Assembly (NCBI RefSeq): GCF_900129375.1
Contig: NZ_FQVN01000004.1
Coordinates: 310,001 to 374,000 of the forward strand
DNA from: Streptoalloteichus hindustanus
GTDB taxonomy: Bacteria > Actinomycetota > Actinomycetes > Mycobacteriales > Pseudonocardiaceae
DNA length: 64,000 nt
Direction of reading: 5' to 3'
In this document: positions 9,166-17,748 of the stretch, piece after piece
How positions within the stretch are numbered: the stretch's first letter is position 1
Layout of the letters: the number at the start of each line of letters is the position of its first letter
Notes under the pieces: model-generated
The model's database searches: none
Told to the model about the DNA's origin: nothing
Seen by the model: the letters and a program-made list of their open reading frames with translations, nothing else
Made by a program: the position numbers and the translations under genes

Positions 9166-9417
9166 ATGTTGTTCGGAACGCCTGGCCGCACAATGCCGCG
9201 GTGTCGGCTGAGCGCGCGGTGGGTTCCCGACCGCACGCGACGGGGAAAACTGGTCTGCGCCTGGCGCACGGCCGATCCGACCGCCCCGTCGAACGACGAA
9301 TTCCGCGCGGTGACGGCGATTCGCGTCCCGCGCGCGATCAGGCTCACGGGCACGCACCTGCCCGCGAGCGGCACCGTGCTGCGTGCCATGACCAGCCAGG
9401 TCTCTTTCTCCCGCTGA
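9166..9417 (+). CDS. Small basic protein of unknown function
   Basis: This is an 83-aa frame starting at an ATG with a good ribosome binding site (GAAGGAGCGACGAC before ATG). The product is rich in Arg and Thr, with two Cys (PRCRLS and LVCAWR). It has no signal peptide or membrane helix. The stop lies just before a GTCCACTGTGGA-type element. I do not recognise a family. The ribosome binding site and third-position GC bias support it, but it could be a chance frame. Confidence 0.45.
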   Translation: MLFGTPGRTMPRCRLSARWVPDRTRRGKLVCAWRTADPTAPSNDEFRAVTAIRVPRAIRLTGTHLPASGTVLRAMTSQVSFSR

Positions 9418-9489
9418 ACCCTGTCCACTGTGGATAGTCGAGCTGTGTGGGGTTCACCACCCCGCCGGCCGGAAAACGGAGGTGGTGTC

Positions 9490-9687
9490 ATGACCCTGTC
9501 GACCACGAACGCGTCGACGCGCAAGGCCAGGCGACCGAACCTGGAACGCCAGGCGCTGCTGTTCACCATCGGTCTGTACCTGTTCATCTGCGCGGCGTTG
9601 CTCGCCGTGCACTACGCGGCGCCGGCGCCGGCCTCGCCGCCGGCCAAGGAGAACAAGAGCTCGTCCGGCTCGCCGTTCAACCCCTGA
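9490..9687 (+). CDS. Small single-pass membrane protein
   Basis: This 65-aa protein has a basic N-terminus (STRKARRPNLERQ), one hydrophobic helix (LLFTIGLYLFICAALLAVHY, about residues 28-47) and a Pro/Ala/Ser-rich tail (APAPASPPAKENKSSSG). The topology is probably N-in with the tail outside. The start is an ATG after GGAGGTGGTGTC. It lies 120 bp upstream of a CorA-like channel gene on the same strand and may be cotranscribed with it. No family is recognised. Confidence 0.6.
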   Translation: MTLSTTNASTRKARRPNLERQALLFTIGLYLFICAALLAVHYAAPAPASPPAKENKSSSGSPFNP

Positions 9688-9805
9688 TCCGCCGGATCCC
9701 CCTTTTTTCCCTGACACCGCCTGGTTTTCCGCCCCGCGCGGGGGAACCAGGCGCGCCCCGCGCTGTTCGAAAGCTGCCCGAGAACCGCTCGGAAGGAGTT
9801 GCCCC

Positions 9806-10744
9806 ATGACGTCCCAGGCCGCTCTGGAGGCCACGATGGCCTCCACCACCCTGCGCCGCCGTTGGATCCAGGTCGCCGCCGACGACCCCGCCGCGCTGAC
9901 CCAGGCCAGTCGGTCCACCGGTGTGGACTTCGCGGCCGCGGCGGGCCGGGTCTGGGAGACCGACGACTTCGTCTACCTGCCGGTGGTCGTCAACGTCCGC
10001 CGGGGCGACGTCCTCGTGCGCGAGGCCGTCGTCTTCGCCCTGGGCGAGGACGTGCTGGTCACCCTGCAACCCCGCACACCCTTCGCCGCGTTCGACAAGG
10101 CCATCGCCCGCATCCGGCGCACACCGGAGCTCACCGAGACCCCGCACGGGATCATGTACGCGTTGCTGTACGCGCTCAACGAGGTCTCCGAACGCGTCAT
10201 CGACTCGGCCAGCGACACGTTGGAGAGCATGACCGACGAGATCACCATGGCCACCAACGGCTACGACGCGCAGGGCAGGGAGATCGGCGTCACCGACATG
10301 CAGGACACCATCGAGCGGATGAACGAGGCCGAGGAGATCGTGTCCCGCTCGCAGGAGACGCAGTTGCTGCTGGCCCGCGCCGCCCGCCACCTGCGCGCCG
10401 AGATCACCCCCGAGCACCCCCGCCTGGCCGGTCTGGTCGACATCCTCATCGCCGACGTCGACGGCGTGAAGGAGCACGCCAGCTACGAGCACGACAAGGT
10501 CCGCTACCTGCAGCAGTCGATCATGACCTCGCTGGACGTGAAGCAGAACCAGATCGTGAAGGTCTTCACCATCATCACCGCGGTCTTCCTGCCGCCCACG
10601 CTGATCGCCACCTTCTACGGCATGAACTTCACGAAGATGCCGGAGTTGGCCTGGGAACACGGGTTCCTGGTCACCACCACGCTCACCTTCGTCGCCGCGC
10701 TCATCCCGCTGTGGTACATCAAGCGCAAGGGCTGGCTCCGCTAG
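9806..10744 (+). CDS. CorA-family magnesium/divalent cation channel
   Basis: This is a 312-aa protein with a large cytosolic alpha/beta domain followed by two C-terminal transmembrane helices. The signature YGMNF lies near residue 271 between helix 1 (VFTIITAVFLPPTLIATF) and helix 2 (FLVTTTLTFVAALIPLWYI). The basic tail KRKGWLR is typical. These pentameric channels take up Mg2+ and sometimes Co2+ or Ni2+. The start is the ATG after GGAAGGAGTTGCCCC. The N-terminal domain diverges from E. coli CorA and fits the CorA-related actinobacterial branch. Confidence 0.9.
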   Translation: MTSQAALEATMASTTLRRRWIQVAADDPAALTQASRSTGVDFAAAAGRVWETDDFVYLPVVVNVRRGDVLVREAVVFALGEDVLVTLQPRTPFAAFDKAIARIRRTPELTETPHGIMYALLYALNEVSERVIDSASDTLESMTDEITMATNGYDAQGREIGVTDMQDTIERMNEAEEIVSRSQETQLLLARAARHLRAEITPEHPRLAGLVDILIADVDGVKEHASYEHDKVRYLQQSIMTSLDVKQNQIVKVFTIITAVFLPPTLIATFYGMNFTKMPELAWEHGFLVTTTLTFVAALIPLWYIKRKGWLR

Positions 10745-11066
10745 GACCAACGCCGCCGGCGGGTGCCGCCAACTCCGGCCGTTCGGCCGACTGCGCGGCG
10801 ACGGCGCTCCTGGTATCCGCCCGGTTCGCCACGCCGCTCCCGCTCGCGGCGGTCCACGTCGGCGGCCCACCCCTCCGCCCGTGGTCACGGCGAGTAATCC
10901 GGCCTGGAGAGGGGCGTGGGCGGCGCGGTCGTCGGGCCCGCGCCGGGCCCCCTCGGCGGCGCGGACGCCGGCCAGGACATGGACGAGTGGACGAGGTGCC
11001 CCCGCCGCGAACACGGAATCCTGATCTGAGCAACACCTGTCACCCTCAAGCACAAGGAGGCCCCTG
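10745..11066. other. Intergenic, no gene recognised
   Basis: I find no gene with a plausible family or ribosome binding site between the CorA gene and the GlsB-like gene. It presumably carries the promoter of the latter near its right end, which is comparatively A/T-richer (around 11015-11055). Confidence 0.45.
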
Positions 11067-11333
11067 GTGGCCGTGACCGGCATCATCAGCGCCCTGATCA
11101 TCGGCCTGATCATCGGCGCCCTCGGCAGGCTCGTCGTCCCCGGACGGCAGTCCATCCCGCTGTGGCTGACCATCGCCATCGGCGTCGCCGCCGCCCTGCT
11201 GGGCACCATCGTGGCCCGCGCGCTGGGGGTGGCCCACACCAAGGGCATCGACTGGATCGAGATCTTCATCCAGGTCGGTCTGGCCGCCATCGGGGTCTCC
11301 ATCGCCGCCCGCGCCTACGCGCAACGCCACTAG
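11067..11333 (+). CDS. GlsB/YeaQ/YmgE-family stress-response membrane protein
   Basis: This 88-aa protein has three hydrophobic helices: IISALIIGLIIGALGRL, LWLTIAIGVAAALLGTIVA and IFIQVGLAAIGVSIAA. The family (PF04226, transglycosylase-associated protein) has the early G-x-x-I-G-x-L-x-R-x-x-x-P-G pattern, seen here as GALGRLVVPG. The GTG start follows a strong AAGGAGG. Members are induced by general stress; their biochemical role is not settled. Confidence 0.88.
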   Translation: MAVTGIISALIIGLIIGALGRLVVPGRQSIPLWLTIAIGVAAALLGTIVARALGVAHTKGIDWIEIFIQVGLAAIGVSIAARAYAQRH

Positions 11334-11355
11334 CCGCGCCGCACGTGCCACCAGA

Positions 11356-11392
11356 GCCGGGCCGGGCCTCCCCGACGGGGGCCCGGCCCGGC
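11356..11392 (+). terminator. Strong GC hairpin after the GlsB-like gene
   Basis: A 13-bp perfect stem (GCCGGGCCGGGCC and its complement) with an 11-nt loop begins 22 bases after the stop codon and is followed by CTCTTCGT. The long T-run is missing, as is usual in actinobacteria. Confidence 0.72.
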
Positions 11393-11620
11393 CTCTTCGT
11401 GGCCACCGCCTGTCACGCGCTCGTCGCGGCCTGAGACCCGTCCGCTGTCCCTTCTCCGGGGCTGTTCACCCGGTCAGGGTCGGCTGATCGGCCGGGGACG
11501 GGGTCGACCACCCGCCGACCTCGTTCTGTCCCGCTCAGCCCTGGACTGTGGCGGCGATCACACCATGATCAACGGTGGATCGGGGCGCCGGCGACCGCCG
11601 GCCGGACGGGTGGAGACGAC

Positions 11621-12922
11621 ATGTTGCGGCAGGCCGATCGGCGGGTTCCGGGAGATCCCGAGCGGGGATGGTGGGGCGGGCGCTGGGTGTCCCGCCACCT
11701 GGGCATCGCGCTGGAACCGACAGGGGGAGTGGACCCCCGGACGCTGGTGGGCCTGGCCGTCCGCCGCAATCCGCGCCGCGCGCACCTGTTGGTGTCCACG
11801 GTGCTGGGCAAGTACCTGCCGGCGCCACCCCGGGTGGTGCACGGCGCGGCGGTGGCGCTGGCGCGACGGGTGCGAGAACACCTCGGCGCCCGGTCCACGA
11901 CTGTTCTGGGCTACGCCGAGACGGCCACCGCCCTCGGGCACGTCGTCGCCGACGTGTTGGACGCTCCCTACGCGCACTCGACCCGTCGGTCGCTGTCCGG
12001 CGCGGCCCCGTGGGCGTGTTTCGACGAGCCGCACTCCCACGCGCCCGCACACCACCTGCTGCCCGCGGCGTCGGACGTCCTGGCCACCGACGCGCCGCTC
12101 GTCCTCGTCGACGACGAGCTGAGCACGGGGACCACGGTGATGAACACCATCACCGCGCTCCACGAGCGGTGCCCCCGCGCCCACTACCTCGTGGCGGTCC
12201 TGGTCGACGTGCGCTCCGCCCTCGACCAGCAGCGGCTCTGCCAGCGGGTGGCGGCCCTGGGCGCGCGGTTGGACGTCGTCGCGCTGGCCCGTGGTGCGAT
12301 CGAGCTGCCCGACGACGTCCTGGCGCGCGCCGCGGCCCTGGTGGCCCGGTCCGAGGAGCGGGTGCGCGTCCCCGCCGCCCGGCATCCCCGCGACGCGCTG
12401 CACCGGGTCGAGCTCGCCTGGCCCGTCGGGGTGCCGGAGAGCGGCCGGCACGGCTTCCTGCCCGAACACCGCCGTCGACTGGCCGCGGCGCTGCCGGCCC
12501 TGGCCGAGCGCGTGTCCCGCACCGTCACCGGCCCCCGGGTGCTGGTGCTCGGCTGCGAGGAGCTGATGTACCTGCCGTTGCGCCTGGCGATGGCGTTGCC
12601 GCCCCTGCTGCCCCGGGGAAGCGCGGTGCTGACGGCGGCGACCGCCCGCTCGCCCATCCTGGTCGTGGACGAACCCGGCTACCCGGTGCGCAGCGGGCTG
12701 GCGTTCCCGGCGCACGGCGGCTCGACCGACGCCGTGGGGGAGCGGTACGTCTACAACGTCGCCGCCTCGCCAGCGGACAACACGTTCGACGACATCGTCG
12801 TCGTGGTCGACGAGGACGCCGACACGCCCGCCCTCCACGCGCCCGGCGGGTTGTTGGGGCAACTGCGTGGTCTGTGCGGCCGCGTGACGCTCGTCGTCCT
12901 TCCCTGCTACCGGGCGCGGTGA
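11621..12922 (+). CDS. Phosphoribosyltransferase with TRSP domain (Ter-type biosynthetic module)
   Basis: This is a 433-aa protein. The N-terminal half is a PRTase-like Rossmann domain with the PRPP loop VLVDDELSTGTTVMN near residue 163. The C-terminal half has the TRSP-type signature (GHGFLPEH-like RHGFLPEHRR, then VLVLGCEELMYLPLRLA and YVYNV). This pairing (PRTase_2 plus TRSP) is known from operons linked to TerD-type tellurium/stress systems, where it is proposed to take part in making a nucleoside-like metabolite. It begins a four-gene plus-strand set with short overlaps. No TerD, ATP-grasp or aldolase partner is visible nearby, so the module is either partial or split. Confidence 0.87.
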   Translation: MLRQADRRVPGDPERGWWGGRWVSRHLGIALEPTGGVDPRTLVGLAVRRNPRRAHLLVSTVLGKYLPAPPRVVHGAAVALARRVREHLGARSTTVLGYAETATALGHVVADVLDAPYAHSTRRSLSGAAPWACFDEPHSHAPAHHLLPAASDVLATDAPLVLVDDELSTGTTVMNTITALHERCPRAHYLVAVLVDVRSALDQQRLCQRVAALGARLDVVALARGAIELPDDVLARAAALVARSEERVRVPAARHPRDALHRVELAWPVGVPESGRHGFLPEHRRRLAAALPALAERVSRTVTGPRVLVLGCEELMYLPLRLAMALPPLLPRGSAVLTAATARSPILVVDEPGYPVRSGLAFPAHGGSTDAVGERYVYNVAASPADNTFDDIVVVVDEDADTPALHAPGGLLGQLRGLCGRVTLVVLPCYRAR

Positions 12923-12927
12923 GGCGC

Positions 12928-14121
12928 ATGAGGCTGCCAACCCCGTTGCACGGCCCGGCGTTCTCGACCTACCGGGCGGAGGAGGTCACCTGGCTGCTCA
13001 CTGATCTGTCCACTGTGGACCTGGAGTTGGGGTTGGCCGACCGCGAGCGGCGCGTCCGGTCCGGAACCCACTACGCGGAGATGCTGCCGGTGGAGTACCA
13101 ACCCGGTTTGGCTTATGTGGCGCTGTTCCACCAGATGCTCGCCCGCACCGCCCCGGCCGTGGCCCGGGCCGTCGCCGTGGTCACGGAGTCGGTCCTCGCC
13201 GCCAGGGGACGGCGCGTGGTCCTGGTCTCCCTCGCCCGCGCGGGCACACCGGTCGGAATCCTCATGCGGCGCTGGGCCGCGCACGCCCACGGTCTCGCCC
13301 TGCCCCACTACACGATCTCCATCGTGCGGGACCGGGGCATCGACCCGGTCGCCCTGCGCTACCTGGCCGCGCACCACGATCCCTCGACGGTCGTGTTCGT
13401 CGACGGCTGGACCGGCAAGGGCGCCATCGCCCGCGAGCTGAACCTGGCGCTGGACCGGGCATCGGACGTGCGGTTCGCGTCGGACCTGGCGGTCCTCGCC
13501 GACCCCGCGCACTGCGGGCGGTGGTGCGGCACCCGCGAGGATCTGCTGGTCCCGTCGGCGATGCTCAACGCGACGGTCACCGGCCTGGTCTCGCGCACCG
13601 TCCTGCGCGCCGACCTCGTGGGGCCGAACACCTTCCACGGCGCGAAGTTCTACGCCCACCTCACCGCCGCCGACGTCTCCGCGCGCTTCCTGGACACCGT
13701 CACCGCCGCGTTCCCCGCGCTCACGCCACCGTTCCGCCCCGAACCGGCGGCCTCCACGTCGGCCGGCCCCGTGGGCTGGGCCACCGCGCGACGCGTCGCC
13801 AGGTCCTGCGGGATCGCGGATCTGAACCTGGTCAAACCCGGCCTCGGCGAGACCACCCGCGTCCTGTTGCGCCGGGTTCCCTGGAAGGTGTTCGTGCGTT
13901 CCCTGCGCGATCCCGAGGTGGCCCACATCCTCCTGCTCGCCCGGCAACGCGGTGTCGACGTCGTCGAGGTGCCCGGTCTGCTGCCGTACCGGAGCGTCGG
14001 CGTGGTCCGTCCCCGGTTCGCCCAGGGTGACGCCCCCAGTGACGCCCAGGGTGGCGCCCAGAGTCCTCACGGCTCCGGCAGTTTCGAGAGTCCCGCGCCG
14101 CGGCGGGAGGGACGCCGATGA
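12928..14121 (+). CDS. StiP-like protein with C-terminal PELOTA RNA-binding domain
   Basis: This protein of about 397 aa shows the opening FSTYRAEEVTWLLTDLS typical of the StiP family (often named cysteine protease StiP, structurally a PRTase relative). Its PRPP-loop-like sequence is VVFVDGWTGKGAIA near residue 155. The C-terminal 80 residues (IADLNLVKPGLGETTRVLLR and VDVVEVPGLLPYRSVGVVRP) match the PELOTA_1 domain attached to this family. The ATG at 12928 has a weak TGAGG upstream; a GTG at 12919 overlaps the previous stop and is an alternative. The tail after residue 365 (repeated GDAPSDAQGGAQ) is low complexity. It works with the preceding PRTase gene in the same predicted pathway. Confidence 0.87.
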   Translation: MRLPTPLHGPAFSTYRAEEVTWLLTDLSTVDLELGLADRERRVRSGTHYAEMLPVEYQPGLAYVALFHQMLARTAPAVARAVAVVTESVLAARGRRVVLVSLARAGTPVGILMRRWAAHAHGLALPHYTISIVRDRGIDPVALRYLAAHHDPSTVVFVDGWTGKGAIARELNLALDRASDVRFASDLAVLADPAHCGRWCGTREDLLVPSAMLNATVTGLVSRTVLRADLVGPNTFHGAKFYAHLTAADVSARFLDTVTAAFPALTPPFRPEPAASTSAGPVGWATARRVARSCGIADLNLVKPGLGETTRVLLRRVPWKVFVRSLRDPEVAHILLLARQRGVDVVEVPGLLPYRSVGVVRPRFAQGDAPSDAQGGAQSPHGSGSFESPAPRREGRR

Positions 14122-14942
14122 CCAGCCCGCGCATCCTGGTCGCCGCCGACCTCGACCGCACCCTGATCTACACCACCCGCCACTGTGGACTTTCCGCGCA
14201 CGGGGCGCCGGAGATCGTGTGCGTGGAGCACCGGAACGGGGCTCCCCTGTCGTACCTGACCCGCACGGCCGCCGATCTGCTGGCCGAACTCGCCGCCACC
14301 GCGGTCCTCGTGCCCGCCACCACCCGAACCGCCGACCAGTACGCCCGGGTTCGGTTGCCCGGACGCCCTTCTCGGTTCGCCGTCTGCGCCAACGGCGGAA
14401 CGCTCCTGGTCGACGGGATCGTCGACCGGGGATGGCGGACCAGTGTGCGCGCCCGACTTCTCGACTCCGTTCCGTTGTCGGTGGTGCGGGCCCATCTGGA
14501 CCAGGTGCTCGCCCCGGCCTGGGTGCGATCGCGACGATGCGTCGAGGGCCTCTTCACCTACGTCGTCCTCACCGATCGCGAGGCGCTGCCGGCGGGTTGG
14601 CTGTCCGACCTCGACCACTGGGCGACCGCGCGCGGGTGGCGCGTCTCGGTCCTGGACCACAAGATCCACCTCGTTCCGGCGCGGCTGACGAAGTCCGCCG
14701 CCGTCGCCGAGGTCGCCCGGCGCGCGGGAACGACCACCCTCCTGGCGGCCGGCGACTCCCTCCTGGACGCGGAGCTCCTGGAGAGCGCGGACGCCGCGAT
14801 CCGGCCGGCGCACGGGGAACTGGCGGCGCGGGGCTGGCGGCGGCCGCACGTCGCCGTCACCCGGACCCGGGGCGTCCTCGCGGGGGAGGAGATCCTGCGG
14901 TGGCTGACAACGTCCCAGAATCGCGTACTTTCCGTGACTTAG
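14118..14942 (+). CDS. HAD-superfamily hydrolase of the StiP operon
   Basis: This 274-aa protein has the catalytic HAD motif I ADLDRTLIYT near residue 12, motif II in TRTAA/VPATTRT, the Lys in DHKIHLVPARLTKSAAV and motif IV GDSLLDAELLESAD. The long cap between motifs I and III is Cof-like. The start overlaps the StiP stop (ATGA), so the two are coupled. In Ter-associated operons the HAD protein is thought to dephosphorylate the PRTase product; that is inference here. Confidence 0.87.
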   Translation: MTSPRILVAADLDRTLIYTTRHCGLSAHGAPEIVCVEHRNGAPLSYLTRTAADLLAELAATAVLVPATTRTADQYARVRLPGRPSRFAVCANGGTLLVDGIVDRGWRTSVRARLLDSVPLSVVRAHLDQVLAPAWVRSRRCVEGLFTYVVLTDREALPAGWLSDLDHWATARGWRVSVLDHKIHLVPARLTKSAAVAEVARRAGTTTLLAAGDSLLDAELLESADAAIRPAHGELAARGWRRPHVAVTRTRGVLAGEEILRWLTTSQNRVLSVT

Positions 14943-14964
14943 TGACTACCCTACGTTCCGAACT

Positions 14965-15918
14965 ATGGGTGGAACGCTGGACACCATCGGGGAAGCGGTC
15001 GGTCTCTACGTCGGCACCAACCTGGACAACCTCATCCTGCTGTCGGTGCTCTTCGCTACCTCCGCCCGGTCCGGCCGACCACCGCCCTGGAAGATCATCC
15101 TGGGGCAGGTCCTCGGCTTCCTCGTCGTGGTCGCCGCCAGCGGGGTGATCGCGGCCGGCCTCCTCGTCGTCCCCGACCACTGGGAGGGCCTGCTGGGGCT
15201 GGTCCCCCTCGCCCTCGGCGGCCACAAGCTCTGCCAACTCCGCCGGCGCGCGGACTCCACGCCGGAGCCGGACGTCGCGACCACCTGGCGGGTTCTGGTC
15301 GTGACCCTCGCCAACGGCAGCGACAGCATCGGCGCCTACACCGCCGCCTTCCGCCTGCACACCCTCTCCCGCAGCCCGGTCCTCGTCGCGTTGTTCACGC
15401 TCCTGCTCGCCCTGTGGTGCTGGCTCTCGCTCGTGCTGGGACGGCACGGGCGGGTCGTCAGCGCGCTGGACAGGGCCGGCCCCTGGCTCGTTCCCGTGGT
15501 CTACCTGGGAATCGGGTCGGCCATCCTGTTCGGCTCCGGTGTGCTGACCCGCCTGTTCTCGTCCTCCCCAGGAATCGTCCACAGTGGACTGTTGTTGTGC
15601 GTCGGCCGCGATTCCCGAGCTGTGCGACCACAAATCGGCTCCGACCGCCGGGGAGTACTCGTGGGTCAGCGTTGGACGAGGAGTGGTCGGATTCCGCCCA
15701 TCAGGGCGATTCCGAGCAGGGCCGCGAGGATCTGGGACAGGGCGACCCCGTCGGCGACCCATCCGGCGCCGTGTGTGGTGAACCAGCCGGCGACGGCGGC
15801 GCCCGCGGCGGCCCCGGTCAGTCGCAGGCCGGCGGCCAGGGCGAAGACCTGGATGTGCGCGTCGGCGGGGGACTGCCGTTCCCGGTTGGTCAGCAGCGCG
15901 ATGAGGAGCGGTCCGTAG
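14965..15918 (+). CDS. CadD-like cadmium-resistance/cation permease with uncertain C-terminus
   Basis: The first 200 residues form a CadD-type (PF03596) membrane protein: YVGTNLDNLILLSVLFATS, ILGQVLGFLVVVAASGVIAA, a short His/Lys loop, LVVTLANGSDSIGAYTAAF, and hydrophobic segments up to VYLGIGSAILFGSGVLTRL. CadD-like proteins export Cd2+ or other cations and have about 200 residues. Here the frame stays open for another 115 hydrophilic residues, reading antisense through the end of the convergent MFS gene. That tail is unlikely to be meaningful. The native stop was probably lost near 15570-15600, at a GTCCACAGTGGAC element (15577-15589). The gene follows the HAD gene by 22 bp and completes the StiP-type operon. 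Confidence 0.7.
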   Translation: MGGTLDTIGEAVGLYVGTNLDNLILLSVLFATSARSGRPPPWKIILGQVLGFLVVVAASGVIAAGLLVVPDHWEGLLGLVPLALGGHKLCQLRRRADSTPEPDVATTWRVLVVTLANGSDSIGAYTAAFRLHTLSRSPVLVALFTLLLALWCWLSLVLGRHGRVVSALDRAGPWLVPVVYLGIGSAILFGSGVLTRLFSSSPGIVHSGLLLCVGRDSRAVRPQIGSDRRGVLVGQRWTRSGRIPPIRAIPSRAARIWDRATPSATHPAPCVVNQPATAAPAAAPVSRRPAARAKTWMCASAGDCRSRLVSSAMRSGP

Positions 15919-16993
15919 GACAGGCCGGAGACGACGAACAGCGCCGAGCCGGTGAGCGCTCCGGTGGTGGCGGGCAGGAGGAGCAGCGGAATCCCGACCC
16001 CGGCGAGGAGGACGACGACCCGGAGTTCCGGGAGGTGGTCGGCCACCGGGTAGCGGGCGTAGGCCAGTGATCCCACCAGCGCGCCGACCGCGAAGAGGGC
16101 GACCAGCATCCCGGCCAGGGAGGCCGAGCCGTAGTTCTGGGCGAGCAGCGCGGCGGCGACGGGCAGCGCGCCGATGCCGGCCTCGCCCAGGGTGGTGGCC
16201 AGGGTGATCGCGCGGAGGGTGTGGTTTGTCCACAGCGCGGAGACACCGCGGGTCATGCCCGAGCGGATCGCGGCCAGGAGTGGTTGGCCGTCGTGCGGGC
16301 GGGGCTGGATGGGCAGGGTCAGCGAGAGGAGGCCGGCGGCCAGGCCGCACGCGCCGAGGGCGAGGGTGGCGGTCTGGGCGCCGGCGAGGCCGCCGAGCAC
16401 TCCGGTGAGGGCGGGTCCGCCGATCTGGCGCCGATCTGGCTGAGGTTGTAGGTCATGGAGTCGAGGCTGTAGGCGCGGGTGCGTGCGGTGTCGGGGACGA
16501 GTTCGCGGAGCAGGCCGGTGAGGCCGCCGGTGATCATGGGGCCGGCGCGGCCGCCGAGGGCGGCGAGGGCGAGCAGGACCGGTGGGGGCAGGGTTCCGGT
16601 GCCCAGGCCGAGGACGAGCAGCGCCACGCCGTAGGCGGCGAGTGTGGTCGCGTAGAAGAGTCGGCGGTGGCGCACCCGGTCGGCGAGCGCGCCGACGACG
16701 GGTGCCGCCACGACGTGCGGCACGAGCAACGCGGCGACGAGGGTGCCGCCGAGCACGGCGCTGTCGGCGCGTTCGATGGCCAGCAGCACGAGTGCGACGC
16801 GTGCTCCTTCGTCGGCCTGTCTGGCGAGCACGACGGTCGGGACGTAGCGGGTCAGGACACGTGTTCCGCGCGTGGCGTCTCCAATCCGGTCATCCCTGTC
16901 GATCTTCCTCCGATCTGGATGTCCCGGCGCGGCCGTCCTCCGGCCTCGCCACCCCTCGGCGCTCGCCAGCTCTCCCGCGCGTGCCGACCGCAT
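15666..16993 (-). pseudogene. MFS efflux transporter, split by an 11-bp tandem duplication
   Basis: The N-terminal half reads from an ATG at 16993: RYVPTVVLARQADEGARVA, then PHVVAAPVVGALADRVRHRR, the canonical MFS loop 2-3 signature, up to SLDSMTYNLSQIG. The second half (GGLAGAQTATLALGACGL, RAITLATTLGEAGIGALPVA) continues in another frame. At 16418-16439 the 11-bp unit CGCCGATCTGG is perfectly duplicated. Removing one copy restores the frame (SQIGGPALTGVLGGLAG). The gene would then encode an MFS drug-efflux-like protein of about 440 aa. The 42 residues before the RYVPTVV region look non-native, so the true start may be a nearby alternative codon. The 3' end overlaps the CadD-like tail. Confidence 0.78.
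16418..16439. repeat. Perfect 11-bp tandem duplication inside the MFS gene
   Basis: Two adjacent copies of CGCCGATCTGG. The length is not a multiple of three, and the duplication accounts exactly for the frame change in the surrounding MFS gene, which fits replication slippage. Confidence 0.92.
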
Positions 16994-17080
16994 CAAGCGG
17001 GTAGCCGGGCCCGGAGGCAGCCCGTGCTCACCTGTGGCGCGGGGCCACGGGGCGGGGTGCCGTCGAGGGTGGTGGCCGCG

Positions 17081-17494
17081 ATGACACAGGTCGCGGAGAT
17101 GCTCCGAAGCTATCCGGCGGATCTGGGCCGGGTCGACCGCGAGGCGCTGACCCGCTGCATCGAGGAGTGCTACTCCTGCGCGCAGACGTGTACCGCCTGC
17201 GCTGACGCGTGCATGTCGGAGGCCGACGAGATGCTTCCGATGCTGCGCAAGTGCATTCGCTCGTGCGAGGACTGCGCGGACGTCTGCGACACCACCGGCC
17301 GCATCCTGTCCCGCCACACCGGCTATGACGCCAACATCACGCGGGCGGTGTTGGCGGCGTGCGCGACCGTGTGCCGCTCCTGCGGTGACGAGTGCGAACG
17401 CCACGCCGACCGGCACAGCCACTGCCGCGTGTGCGCCCAGGCCTGCCGCCGGTGCGAGCAGGCGTGCCGGGAGCTGGTGACCTCCCTGGGCTGA
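17081..17494 (+). CDS. Cys-rich four-helix-bundle copper-storage (Csp-like, DUF326) protein
   Basis: This 137-aa protein carries about 20 Cys arranged as C-x3-C and C-x2-C steps along predicted helices: CIEECYSCAQTCTACADAC, CIRSCEDCADVCD, CATVCRSCGDEC and CRVCAQACRRCEQACREL. This pattern is that of cytosolic Csp3-type copper-storage proteins, whose four-helix bundles bind many Cu(I) ions with inward-facing thiols. No signal peptide is present, so the cytosol is expected. The ATG at 17081 is used; in-frame GTG codons lie just upstream. It stands divergent from the MFS pseudogene and downstream of the CadD-like permease, which suggests a metal-stress context. Confidence 0.86.
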   Translation: MTQVAEMLRSYPADLGRVDREALTRCIEECYSCAQTCTACADACMSEADEMLPMLRKCIRSCEDCADVCDTTGRILSRHTGYDANITRAVLAACATVCRSCGDECERHADRHSHCRVCAQACRRCEQACRELVTSLG

Positions 17495-17583
17495 ACCGCC
17501 CGCCGCGGCGGATGTCGAGCGGGAACGTCGATGGGTGGGGGTGAGGGTCCGAGCCGACGGAGAGAACCCGAACTGGTCGCTTT

Positions 17584-17609
17584 GCGATTTCAGTGCGAAC
17601 TGAAATCGC
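17584..17609. promoter_or_regulatory. 11-bp inverted repeat, operator-like
   Basis: GCGATTTCAGT and ACTGAAATCGC face each other across GCGA. It lies about 140 bp upstream of the start at 17749 and 90 bp after the copper-storage gene. The half ATTTCAGTGC recurs at 43019 and 48321. Confidence 0.6.
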
Positions 17610-17748
17610 CTCCATTTCCCCGAGTGTCACCAGAAGCGACATACCGCCGGGTAGAGGCATGCGTCCGATGGCGTCGATTGCGCTGAACGGGTGAAGCTGC
17701 GACTAGAGTGTCCGCCCGGGTGGAGGTCCGGTTCGGGAGGTGCGGGGG

